A DNA stretch of 27,674 nucleotides from contig CAJUHJ010000029.1 in assembly GCA_910586355.1 (NCBI GenBank), positions 1 to 27,674 on the forward strand, given 5' to 3'. The translations under genes and the position numbers were made by a program. Under the pieces are notes generated by a model. The model did not search any database, was not told the DNA's origin, and saw nothing but the letters and a program-made list of their open reading frames with translations. Source of the stretch: an uncultured Lachnospiraceae bacterium. Its GTDB lineage: Bacteria > Bacillota > Clostridia > Lachnospirales > Lachnospiraceae. Below, in pieces: positions 14,755 through 22,027 of the stretch; within the stretch, counting starts at the first letter, position 1, and each line of letters begins with the position of its first letter.

Positions 14755-17700
14755 TTAATGGCCGCTTTCCGGTTTTATCTGATTTAGAAGTAAATCTGCA
14801 AGACGGTCTGCTTCTTCCGGATCAAGATTTGTGACTGCCTCCGCAAGTTTTTTGATATTGAAATCTATGTCATCTGAGTAGCTGTATACCTGTAATTGGC
14901 CAATCAACTGATCTGCCTGGTCAATATCCATTTCCATCATGCTGATTCGTATCATTTCTATTAGGGCTTGTATTACAGAAGTATCGGTTACTTCTTTTTT
15001 TGTTTCTGCCCCTATTCCAAAAACGCCTTTTAGTTTTTCCTGATAACTGCGCCATTCTTCTAAAAATGCTGATGTCATAGATGTGATAAACTCTATTTTA
15101 CCATCTTTTGCAGCATTTTCCAAGAGTTTTGCAGCGCCGGAAAGGGGAAGAATTCCCACAGTTGCAGAAAGGCTTTTCATCGCATGTACTAAAATACGGT
15201 ATTCTTCCAGCTGATTTGGTTCTAATATCTTTTGGCAGAGGCTTTCTAAATGGTCTGCCGAAGAGTCAATTTGCGCATAAAATTCTTTTATCGTAAATGC
15301 AAGCAGTTCCATATCCGGCAAATGCAGCCACGCATATTGCCAGTCTAAACCGTCAATCTGCGGAAGGTCTTCTGGAAGTGTTTGTGCGTTTGCCGCGTCT
15401 TTTGGCAGAGAATAAAGACCAGGCGCCTCTTTTGCTTCTTTTATCAAATCTTTGGGCAGCATTTGCTGAATCATTTGTTCTAATTTTTCAGGGACGATTG
15501 GTTTTGAGAGAAAACCGTCAAACCCATCTGCTAAATATTTTTCTTTTGCTCCTGATACTGCATTTGCAGTTAAGACTACAATCGGAGTGTTTTGGCATGG
15601 AAAATCGGAAAATGTTTTGATATGGCGGAGTGTTTCCAGACCGTCCATTTCCGGCATCATGTGGTCAAGAAAAATTAGGTCGTAGTAATTTTTTTGTACA
15701 AGTTCCAAACATTCTGCGCCTCCTTCGGCGTCAAAAACTTGAATTTGAGTCTCTTTTAACAGATTCAAAAGTACTTTGCGGTTGACGGCGTTATCGTCTA
15801 CTACAAGTATTTTTGCATCTGGCGCGCAGAACTTTGTATGGTATTTGTAATTTTCTGCAATTTGCTGCACTCTGGATTCAAAATCTCCTATTGGAGTTTC
15901 GTCGATAATCTTTTGTTCTAACTGAAAATAAAATTTGGAGCCCGTTCCATAGGCGCTTTCAACTTGGAGTTTGCTGCCCAGCAAAGTTAGAAGTTGGATG
16001 GTAATGTTCATACCTAAACCGGTGCCTTCAATATTTCGGTTTTTTTCTTCTTCAATCCGTTCAAATTCAGCGGAAAGTTTGGGCAAATCCTCTTCTTTTA
16101 TCCCTATACCAGTATCTTCTACTTCAAATGTAAGTTGTGCAACACCATCTTTACAGCAGCTTTTTATTCTAAGCCAGACGGTTCCCTCATGGGTATATTT
16201 CACTGCATTCGTAAGGATATTTGTCAATACTTGGCGGATACGCACATCATCTCCATATAAACGGGAAGGAATATCACAGTCAACATCTACTTCAAATGCA
16301 ATATTTTTATTTTTTGCGCGTTGTAACGTCATATTTGCCAGATCGTGAATCATGCTGCTGACGTCGTATTCAATTGGGACAATTTCCATTTTTCCGGATT
16401 CAATTTTAGAAAAATCTAAAATATCATTAATCAGGGACAAAAGCGTTTGGCCTGCCATATAAATATCCATAGCATATTCCCGGATCGATTGTTCTTTGGA
16501 TTCCCTTAGAATCATTTCGTCCATACCAAGCACTGCATTGATTGGCGTACGTATTTCGTGGGACATATGCGCCAGAAACTTTCCTTTTGCGTTATTTGCG
16601 TCTAAGGCTTCCTGGCGTGCGGCTTCAGCATCCTTTTTGGCAATGGCGAGCTGGCGGTTTTGCAATTCTGCCGCTTTTACCTTTTCTTCCAAAAGGCGCG
16701 CGGCTTCTTCTGCGCTGGCCCGGTATTCTTTGGAAAGCTGAAGCGTGTGCATTACAGCCATCATAATACAAAAAATTGTCATACTATATTGTCCGGCGGC
16801 ATTGCTCTTTATATTTTGTGAGATTCGGTTTACAATGACGGTTGCAATTTCGCCCGTAAGCAATACGGTTACGGATAAAATGGATAGTATTGTTTGGTAA
16901 CGTTTGGTTGTATAATCATATTGTATCAGGCTTGCAATAGCAGTTATGCAGACTGCACCCACCGCAGCTGCGGAAATATTAATCATGTTTTCCAGTTCGT
17001 TGATATGGAAAATATGTAATAAAATCTGTACTACTGCCTGAATACTGACGAACCATAACAGTACAGAAAAACGGCGCGGATAAATGGTATGCAGATTTCG
17101 TTCAAAATAGAGTGTCAGAAACAGCGGAATTAGAAGGACTAAATACTCCTGTGTTTCGTATGCATTCTGCATATCATAAAAAAGGTTTAAAGTGTCGGTT
17201 CCAATAAAGCAATAAATTCCGGAGGCAAAGCCTGTCAGTCCTAAAAAGAATTCTCCGCGCACCGGATGGTTTGTATACTTGCGGATAAGCGCAAGTACAA
17301 ACAGGATGATTGCCATAAGGAAAATAATTAGACAGCAGGCAATGTCCGAAATGTTATTTCCAACCACTCCAATGACAACCATATCGCGAGATTCAATTTT
17401 CATTTCACCAAGAGAGACGGGGACATTCTGGGAAGACGGCATAAGGAGAATCCATATAGTTCCATTTTTTATTGTGTTAGGAATATCAATGTAGTGTTCG
17501 TTTTGTTCCGTTATTCGTTTATTGGATTTGGAATCTTTGAATTCATATTGGTAAATAACCGTATCGTCTAAAACAACAATCAAATTACTGTTTGTAGTGG
17601 TAAAATTTAAATTCAGGCCGGTATAATCTATGGGCAGTGTATTTTGGAATATGAGAATATCGGCGGTGGCGCTGTCTTTTGTATAGGGCAGTGAAATTTC

Positions 17701-17967
17701 CGGCGAGGTCTTGTCTTTGGAGGTCTTCTGGAGAAACTTTGAAAGGTTTAAGATATTTTCGGATTCTGTTTGAGGCAGATTTGCACTGTCGCAAAATGAC
17801 AGGTTCCAGTGTTCATTATAATAAATTTCAAATTGGTTTGGAAGAAGAGCGATGTCTTCTTCTCCTTCGCTCTGGTACTGAAACAGCGCTATTATCATAA
17901 AGATGAAAATCAAAAAAATTGAAATGCCGGTTAATTTTTGTAAGGGTTTCATGCAGTGTTTTACCAT
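14755..17967 (-). CDS. Hybrid sensor histidine kinase with 7TM input, receiver and HPt domains
   Basis: A 1070-residue membrane kinase. TM1 (about 13-30) is followed by an extracytoplasmic domain (about 31-195) and a seven-helix membrane block (about 196-410), the layout of 7TMR-DISM sensors. A coiled coil (about 415-462) leads to HisKA with HMSHEIRTPINAVLG and phosphoacceptor H470. The ATPase domain has N-box LTNILTNAVKYT (N587), G1 DTGIG (619-623) and G2 GTGLGM (649-654). The receiver (718-840) has DD at 724-725 and acceptor D768 in FLDHMMPEMDG. The HPt domain has VHAMKSLSATVG with H928. It is therefore a complete internal phosphorelay, His-Asp-His, passing phosphate to the adjacent regulator. 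Start choice is uncertain: the ATG at 17967 has little ribosome-binding sequence, and the in-frame ATG at 17952 (MKPLQKL) is an alternative. Confidence 0.93.
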   Translation of the reverse strand: MVKHCMKPLQKLTGISIFLIFIFMIIALFQYQSEGEEDIALLPNQFEIYYNEHWNLSFCDSANLPQTESENILNLSKFLQKTSKDKTSPEISLPYTKDSATADILIFQNTLPIDYTGLNLNFTTTNSNLIVVLDDTVIYQYEFKDSKSNKRITEQNEHYIDIPNTIKNGTIWILLMPSSQNVPVSLGEMKIESRDMVVIGVVGNNISDIACCLIIFLMAIILFVLALIRKYTNHPVRGEFFLGLTGFASGIYCFIGTDTLNLFYDMQNAYETQEYLVLLIPLFLTLYFERNLHTIYPRRFSVLLWFVSIQAVVQILLHIFHINELENMINISAAAVGAVCITAIASLIQYDYTTKRYQTILSILSVTVLLTGEIATVIVNRISQNIKSNAAGQYSMTIFCIMMAVMHTLQLSKEYRASAEEAARLLEEKVKAAELQNRQLAIAKKDAEAARQEALDANNAKGKFLAHMSHEIRTPINAVLGMDEMILRESKEQSIREYAMDIYMAGQTLLSLINDILDFSKIESGKMEIVPIEYDVSSMIHDLANMTLQRAKNKNIAFEVDVDCDIPSRLYGDDVRIRQVLTNILTNAVKYTHEGTVWLRIKSCCKDGVAQLTFEVEDTGIGIKEEDLPKLSAEFERIEEEKNRNIEGTGLGMNITIQLLTLLGSKLQVESAYGTGSKFYFQLEQKIIDETPIGDFESRVQQIAENYKYHTKFCAPDAKILVVDDNAVNRKVLLNLLKETQIQVFDAEGGAECLELVQKNYYDLIFLDHMMPEMDGLETLRHIKTFSDFPCQNTPIVVLTANAVSGAKEKYLADGFDGFLSKPIVPEKLEQMIQQMLPKDLIKEAKEAPGLYSLPKDAANAQTLPEDLPQIDGLDWQYAWLHLPDMELLAFTIKEFYAQIDSSADHLESLCQKILEPNQLEEYRILVHAMKSLSATVGILPLSGAAKLLENAAKDGKIEFITSMTSAFLEEWRSYQEKLKGVFGIGAETKKEVTDTSVIQALIEMIRISMMEMDIDQADQLIGQLQVYSYSDDIDFNIKKLAEAVTNLDPEEADRLADLLLNQIKPESGH

Positions 17968-17997
17968 CCTATTATCTAATAAGTATTATTTGCGGTT

Positions 17998-18026
17998 ATT
18001 TTATCACAATTTACCAGATTCCTCAA
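17998..18026 (-). promoter_or_regulatory. Leftward promoter of the hybrid kinase operon
   Basis: On the reverse strand TTGAGG (18021-18026) and TAAAAT (17998-18003) are 17 bp apart, about 30 bp before the kinase start codon. Confidence 0.5.
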
Positions 18027-18088
18027 CATAATCTGTCCGTTTCGTTTCTGCCTCTAACAGGCAATTGACAAATAATTACAAAATGGTC

Positions 18089-18117
18089 TTGACGCATGGT
18101 ATCCTATTTGCTATAAT
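18089..18117 (+). promoter_or_regulatory. Strong sigma-A promoter of the NlpC/P60 hydrolase gene
   Basis: TTGACG at 18089-18094 and TATAAT at 18112-18117 with 17-bp spacing, 11 of 12 consensus positions. The start codon is 65 bp downstream. Confidence 0.8.
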
Positions 18118-18182
18118 GACGCTGTAAAAATTTAATAATTTCGTAATAAATCAAGATGAAAATGTAATACTTGGAGGACAAT

Positions 18183-19346
18183 ATGAATAAAAACAGGAAA
18201 TCTCTTCGTTATGCAGCATGCTGTATGGCAGCAGCAATTACTCTCGGCAGTTTACCATCTCCAGTTCGTGCAGATATACCAGTTGCCGGCGTTCCGGCAA
18301 TCATGTCGGTTGCGTTAGCAGATAATTCAGTAAATACATTTACAAATACATCAGCAGGAATTTCTTCAAATTTAGCAGATTGTGTTTCTGTGGCAGTCGT
18401 TGAGGCAGAAGCAGCAGGAAAAGGAAAGAAATCAGAATATGCAGATATTGCAATTGCACAGGTAGATAATTATGTGAATGTCAGGGACGCAGCGGGTGAA
18501 GAAGGGAACGTAGTAGGAAAACTCTATAATAATTCAGCGGCTACCGTAGAAGCGACGGAAGGAGACTGGTACAAGATTACTTCCGGTAATGTAACGGGTT
18601 ATGTAAAAAGCGAATTTGTAGTCTGCGGAGATGAGGAACTTGCGAAGAAAGTGAGCAGACGCGTTGCGACGGTTGAGACAGAGACTTTATTTGTCCGTAC
18701 AGAAGCGACAACAGAATCCGATGTCTTGGGAATGGTTCCAGATCAGGAAGACTTGACGGTAACAGACGAATCCGTAGACGGTTGGACAAAAGTTGCAATT
18801 GAAGAAGGCGAAGGTTATGTATCCAACGATTATGTCACAAAATCAATTGAGTTTGTGACAGCGGAATCGAAAGAAGAAGAAGAGGCGCGCCTGGCAAAAG
18901 AAGAAGCAGAGAGAAAAGCTGCTGCAGAAGCTGCGGAGAAAGCCGCTGCCTCCAAGAAATCAAGCCGTTCATCCGGTTCATCCGGAAAGGCGTCTTCTCC
19001 AAGCGGATCCGGCGGAAGCGCAGTTGCAAACTATGCCTGTCAGTTTGTCGGCGGTCCTTATGTCTATGGAGGGACAAGCCTGACAGGAGGAGCAGATTGT
19101 TCCGGTTTTGTTATGGCAGTTTATGCAGCCTTTGGCATAGGTCTTCCACATTCTTCGTCTGCTATGACAGGCGTTGGATACGGCGTATCCGATATGCAGC
19201 CGGGCGATATTATTTGTTACAGTGGACATGTTGGGATTTATATAGGAAATAATACAATTGTACATGCCAGCAATCCATCCGGTGGAATTAAGTATACATC
19301 ACCAGTTAATTACAGGCCAATTATTGCAATTCGAAGAATCTTTTAA
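18183..19346 (+). CDS. Secreted SH3-SH3-NlpC/P60 peptidoglycan hydrolase
   Basis: A 387-residue exported cell-wall hydrolase. The signal peptide spans about 1-30 (ends SPVRA-DI). Two bacterial SH3 domains follow at about 88-145 (VNVRDAAGEEGNVVGKL; GYVKSEFV) and 160-220 (LFVRTEATTESDVLGMV; GYVSNDYV). A charged Ala/Glu-rich linker (about 226-258) and a Ser/Gly linker (259-280) precede the NlpC/P60 domain (about 281-387). Its catalytic residues are C306 in GADCSGFVMAVYAAFG, H349 in SGHVGIYIG and H361 in IVHASN. The family cleaves gamma-D-glutamyl-diamino-acid bonds in peptidoglycan stem peptides. The start is the ATG at 18183 with GGAGG 5 bp upstream. An in-frame TTG at 18171 overlaps that ribosome-binding site and is rejected. 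Monocistronic, between a strong promoter and terminator. Confidence 0.95.
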   Translation: MNKNRKSLRYAACCMAAAITLGSLPSPVRADIPVAGVPAIMSVALADNSVNTFTNTSAGISSNLADCVSVAVVEAEAAGKGKKSEYADIAIAQVDNYVNVRDAAGEEGNVVGKLYNNSAATVEATEGDWYKITSGNVTGYVKSEFVVCGDEELAKKVSRRVATVETETLFVRTEATTESDVLGMVPDQEDLTVTDESVDGWTKVAIEEGEGYVSNDYVTKSIEFVTAESKEEEEARLAKEEAERKAAAEAAEKAAASKKSSRSSGSSGKASSPSGSGGSAVANYACQFVGGPYVYGGTSLTGGADCSGFVMAVYAAFGIGLPHSSSAMTGVGYGVSDMQPGDIICYSGHVGIYIGNNTIVHASNPSGGIKYTSPVNYRPIIAIRRIF

Positions 19347-19353
19347 TACATAG

Positions 19354-19387
19354 AAAACACCTTCCTTTCCGTGGAAGGTGTTTTTTT
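19354..19387 (+). terminator. Rho-independent terminator
   Basis: CACCTTCC (19358-19365) pairs with GGAAGGTG (19373-19380), flanked by an A4 run and a T7 run. It ends the NlpC/P60 transcript; the A-run could also help end the opposing operon. Confidence 0.9.
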
Positions 19388-19404
19388 GTGCCAGTAGATC
19401 TTGC

Positions 19405-19728
19405 TTACCAATGAAACTGAATATAGTCTGACGGGATGTGCAGAAACCATTCGTTCATAATACCCATGAAAAAGGCAAAGAACATCAAAATTACCATTAA
19501 AACAACGGAACCTTTATCGTATACGAAAACAGACGATTTTTTAAAATTGCCAATTAAAATCTCAATTCCAAGCATAATTAAGATAATGGGCCACAATCGA
19601 AAAATAAATAGAAAATTTACAGTGGGCACAATCATATGGAGCAGAAATAAAATTCCAAATACAATCAGCGCGATACCGCTTGTCATTGTGCCGACCCGGT
19701 GAATGCTTCTTTCAGTTTTGTTCTCCAT
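19405..19728 (-). CDS. Small membrane protein, LiaI/DUF5668-like
   Basis: A 107-residue protein with three predicted TM helices (about 15-33, 38-60 and 75-95) separated by short loops, including the conserved-looking LWPIILIMLGIEILIGN. This pattern resembles the small N-terminal membrane domains of LiaI/LiaF-type envelope-stress proteins (DUF5668-like); assignment is by pattern only. It is the last gene of the ECF sigma operon and overlaps the preceding gene by 17 bp. AAAGGAGG lies 6 bp before the ATG. It probably takes part in sensing or buffering envelope stress, by context. Confidence 0.7.
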   Translation of the reverse strand: MENKTERSIHRVGTMTSGIALIVFGILFLLHMIVPTVNFLFIFRLWPIILIMLGIEILIGNFKKSSVFVYDKGSVVLMVILMFFAFFMGIMNEWFLHIPSDYIQFHW

Positions 19729-20266
19729 GGATTTCCTCCTTTTTTTCTGCTTGATTTAGTTCTTCTTTTTTTCCCTGAATCATTACAATTCCAAGTGTTA
19801 TAATTGCAATTCCAATGATAATTCTTGGAAGATTGTCTGTCAGATTTAAAATATGAATGTAGGTTTCCCAAGGAAGAAATTGGCTCAGCATATAAAGAAC
19901 TCCGCGCCATGTCATTAAAGCGCCCATTATAATTAAGATTGCTGCAAGGATTTTTCTGTTGTTTTTGGTAAAATCTTTTTCTCTGATGGTAAGGTTTTCC
20001 AAAGTGAATACATATTTGTCTTCTACGGCGTAAAATTCCTCGTCAGACAAAGCTGCAAGATTGTGTACATGGAAAAAGCTGTAAAACCAGACAATGATGT
20101 CGATGACGACAAGTTCGCCAAATCCAAAAGTTGCGGCGGCAAAAATAATAAATATAAAGAGCGCCATCAGGCTGGTTCCGGCTTTTAAAAAGCCCATATA
20201 CATTTCTCCGGCTCCAGGTATGAGCGAAAACAGAAAGCGCCATAAAGAACTGTTTTTGTGTGTCAT
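19712..20266 (-). CDS. Membrane protein with TM2-like N-terminus
   Basis: A 184-residue membrane protein. The N-terminus has a TM2-type pattern (FLFSLIPGAGEMYMGFLKAG) followed by hydrophobic helices at about 32-45 and 50-66. A soluble segment (about 68-105) precedes two further helices (about 106-125 and 145-163), and the tail is charged (KKEELNQAEKKEE). Function unknown. Its ATG overlaps the stop of the putative anti-sigma gene (ATGA), with AAGGAG 8 bp upstream, so expression is tied to the ECF operon. It is a likely effector or accessory of the same stress response. Confidence 0.75.
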   Translation of the reverse strand: MTHKNSSLWRFLFSLIPGAGEMYMGFLKAGTSLMALFIFIIFAAATFGFGELVVIDIIVWFYSFFHVHNLAALSDEEFYAVEDKYVFTLENLTIREKDFTKNNRKILAAILIIMGALMTWRGVLYMLSQFLPWETYIHILNLTDNLPRIIIGIAIITLGIVMIQGKKEELNQAEKKEEIHGEQN

Positions 20267-20631
20267 TGTATCGTCTCCTTTATAAAAATAGAATTTGTGG
20301 TATCAGACAAAAAGCTGCAGAAGCGGTTTGTCTTTTGGCTGATGTGGTTGACGAGAGAATTTTCAGAAACTGCAGCAGCTTTATACAGTAATTTCTCCGA
20401 TTGTATCATATTTGGCATAGAAAAGAGCAGGGCAATCGAAGCGGCGGCAGCGGCAGTAATTTTTGCGCTGAAAATCAGGAAGGAAATTTTGCTGTTTGGC
20501 TTTTCCTGGCGAGCAGCTTCTTTTAAAATCTGATTTTTCAGATAATCGGGAGCTTTGCAGACAGGATTTTGCTCAGCATCTTCGATTAGCTGCATTAAAT
20601 TGGTTTCATTTAGATAATTCCATTCATTCAT
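20263..20631 (-). CDS. Putative anti-sigma factor
   Basis: A 122-residue protein encoded directly after an ECF sigma factor. An N-terminal soluble acidic segment (about 1-45) is followed by one TM helix (about 49-72) and a short C-terminal extracytoplasmic tail. This is the topology of membrane anti-sigma factors, but there is no zinc-binding HxxxCxxC motif, so the call rests on position and topology. Three ATGs are possible (20652, 20637, 20631). I choose 20631 because AAAAGGAG sits 10 bp upstream and the ATG overlaps the sigma-factor stop in ATGAATGA. The downstream membrane gene overlaps by 4 bp. Confidence 0.65.
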   Translation of the reverse strand: MNEWNYLNETNLMQLIEDAEQNPVCKAPDYLKNQILKEAARQEKPNSKISFLIFSAKITAAAAASIALLFSMPNMIQSEKLLYKAAAVSENSLVNHISQKTNRFCSFLSDTTNSIFIKETIQ

Positions 20632-21148
20632 ACGCATTACGCTCCTTTTCATAGATTTTTTTTAACATTGCCCTGGAACGGTAAATTTGGGTTTGTACCG
20701 TTTTAAGATTTTTATTTTGTGCCGCTGCAATTTCTTCTGCCTTTTTTTCTTCATAAAAGTAAAGTCGGGCAATGACATCGTATGGTGGTTTCAATTTGCC
20801 GCACCGTTTTAAAAGCGTAGTTTTGATTTCTTTTTCTAATATGTGCGTTTCCGGTTCAAAAGAGGTGTCGGCTGCTGTTTCAAAAACGTCCTGTTCAGAG
20901 GGAATCTGACGTTTGGAGGCGGATTTGAGATAGTCAATACATTTATTTGAAGCAATCCGGCAAAGCCATGCTTTTTCGTTTGTTTTGGTACAGGAATCCA
21001 AATGACGATAGGCGGATAAAAATGTTTCCTGGGTTAAATCTTCCGCAGCAAAATAGTCTCCCGTCATTTTGCAGCAAATTGAAAATACAAGATTCTGATA
21101 CGAATCAATTAGTTCAGTTAAATGCTGTTGTGCATTGATTAGTTCCAC
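20624..21148 (-). CDS. ECF-type RNA polymerase sigma factor
   Basis: A sigma-70 family group 4 factor of about 174 residues. Region 2 covers about 14-78 (YQNLVFSICCKMTGDYFAAE, DLTQETFLSAYRHL, EKAWLCRIASNKCIDYL). Region 4 covers about 115-170 (KPPYDVIARLYFYEEKKAEE, then NKNLKTVQTQIYRSRAMLKK, the helix-turn-helix). It directs transcription of a stress regulon held in check by the next gene's product (family knowledge plus context). The start is problematic. The only in-frame canonical codon is GTG at 21146-21148, which abuts the strong AGGAGG, so spacing is wrong; only a weaker AGGA about 9 bp upstream would fit. Upstream of it the frame is closed by a TAA. It is the first gene of a four-gene operon. 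Confidence 0.88.
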   Translation of the reverse strand: MELINAQQHLTELIDSYQNLVFSICCKMTGDYFAAEDLTQETFLSAYRHLDSCTKTNEKAWLCRIASNKCIDYLKSASKRQIPSEQDVFETAADTSFEPETHILEKEIKTTLLKRCGKLKPPYDVIARLYFYEEKKAEEIAAAQNKNLKTVQTQIYRSRAMLKKIYEKERNAYE

Positions 21149-21180
21149 CTCCTCTTATCCTGCCATAATGTTTCATTCAT

Positions 21181-21186
21181 ATTATA
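21181..21186 (-). promoter_or_regulatory. Leftward -10 element of the ECF operon
   Basis: The reverse strand has TATAAT in the context TTATATAATATG, about 33 bp before the GTG. No good -35 sits 17 bp upstream, which would fit an activator-dependent promoter or a different one used by the ECF factor itself. Confidence 0.35.
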
Positions 21187-21240
21187 TAACGAATCAGGAA
21201 TCGGAAAATCTTCAATTTTAGAAAATTATTTGAAAAAAAG

Positions 21241-21281
21241 TTGACATATATGGTTAGATATATTATTGTATTAGTTAGATA
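21241..21281 (+). promoter_or_regulatory. Promoter with paired GTTAGATA repeats
   Basis: A perfect TTGACA (21241-21246) is followed at 17 bp by TATTGT (21264-21269). GTTAGATA occurs at 21253-21260 and 21274-21281, 21 bp apart (two helical turns), flanking the -10. This is a plausible operator for a dimeric repressor. Confidence 0.5.
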
Positions 21282-21304
21282 GTACAAAAAAGGAGGGCGA
21301 GCCA

Positions 21305-21538
21305 ATGAAAGAAAAACATGCCAAAAAGATAATTGCACCTGTAATAGTTGCTGTGACAGCCGGGATTTATTATATTTCGGTTTTCGCGTTTGTTTTGTGT
21401 AAGGCGGATTTTCCTGTGGCTGTGGAAGTTTTGCTGGCGGTTATTACGGCAGCGCTTACCGGAATGCTGATTTATGTACTTATCCAAAGAATCAAAGAGA
21501 TAAGGAGCGGAGAAGAAGATGATCTTAGTAAATACTGA
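21305..21538 (+). CDS. Small two-helix membrane protein
   Basis: A 77-residue protein with two TM helices (about 9-31 and 38-60) and a charged C-terminal tail. Not assigned to a family. AGGAGG lies 8 bp before the ATG. The last 20 bp overlap the start of the YbjQ-family gene, so the two are translationally coupled and probably act together. The divergent neighbour is the ECF sigma operon. Confidence 0.75.
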   Translation: MKEKHAKKIIAPVIVAVTAGIYYISVFAFVLCKADFPVAVEVLLAVITAALTGMLIYVLIQRIKEIRSGEEDDLSKY

Positions 21539-21830
21539 TTATATTACTGGAAAAGAACTGGAAATGCTGGGTCTTGTAAAGGGAAGCACGATTCAAAGCA
21601 AAAATATTGGAAAAGATATTACGCAGGGATTTAAAACGCTTGTCGGAGGCGAGTTAAAAGCGTATAACGAAATGATGAATGAAGCAAGAGCATTGGCGAC
21701 AAAACGCATGGTGGAGGAAGCAGAAGCGCTTGGGGCGGATGCAATTGTGAATATACGCTATGCGTCGTCTGCAGTTTTGCAGGGAGCGGCAGAGGTTATT
21801 GCGTATGGCACGGCAGTAAAAACCCGGTAA
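21519..21830 (+). CDS. UPF0145/YbjQ-family protein
   Basis: A 103-residue soluble protein of the YbjQ (PF01906, putative heavy-metal-binding) family, which forms oligomeric rings. Features are the opening strand with ITGKELEMLGLVKGSTIQSK, the central GFKTLVGGELKAYNEMMNEA helix and the C-terminal EAEALGADAIVNIRYASSAV followed by AYGTAV. Length is typical. Its biochemical role is not established. AAGGAGCGG precedes the ATG, inside the upstream membrane-protein gene. A terminator follows. Confidence 0.9.
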   Translation: MILVNTDYITGKELEMLGLVKGSTIQSKNIGKDITQGFKTLVGGELKAYNEMMNEARALATKRMVEEAEALGADAIVNIRYASSAVLQGAAEVIAYGTAVKTR

Positions 21831-21862
21831 AGGAAGCGCAAAATACGCCAAACAGAGATAGG

Positions 21863-21901
21863 GGCATACCTACACAGTTTCGTAGGGATGCCTTATTTTT
21901 G
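21863..21901 (+). terminator. Rho-independent terminator
   Basis: GGCAT-A-CCTAC (21863-21873) pairs with GTAGG-G-ATGCC (21882-21892), with one internal mismatch, followed by TTATTTTT. Confidence 0.85.
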
Positions 21902-21953
21902 TTTTGCAGAACATATTTAGAGGCGAAAGGATATGATATTCGCTGAAAAATCA

Positions 21954-21982
21954 TTGCGATTCTACGGATTTCCCATTATAAT
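21954..21982 (+). promoter_or_regulatory. Sigma-A promoter of the PcrA helicase gene
   Basis: TTGCGA (21954-21959) and a perfect TATAAT (21977-21982) with 17-bp spacing, about 45 bp before the chosen start codon. Confidence 0.65.
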
Positions 21983-22027
21983 GGAAAGGAAGTTGTAACT
22001 GAGATGAAAAGACACAAAGGAGCAGCA

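Noticed and set aside
15108..16766. Forward open frames opposite the hybrid kinase gene
   Set aside because: They lack ribosome-binding sites and recognisable protein features; they are antisense shadows of the kinase reading frame.
18065..18070. Perfect TTGACA as a -35 element
   Set aside because: No -10 lies at 16-18 bp; the better pair is 18089-18117.
18171..18182. TTG start for the NlpC/P60 protein
   Set aside because: It overlaps the GGAGG ribosome-binding site of the ATG at 18183, which begins a standard signal peptide.
22004..22027. Earlier ATG for PcrA
   Set aside because: The second ATG has a better-spaced AAAGGAG and gives the usual family N-terminus.
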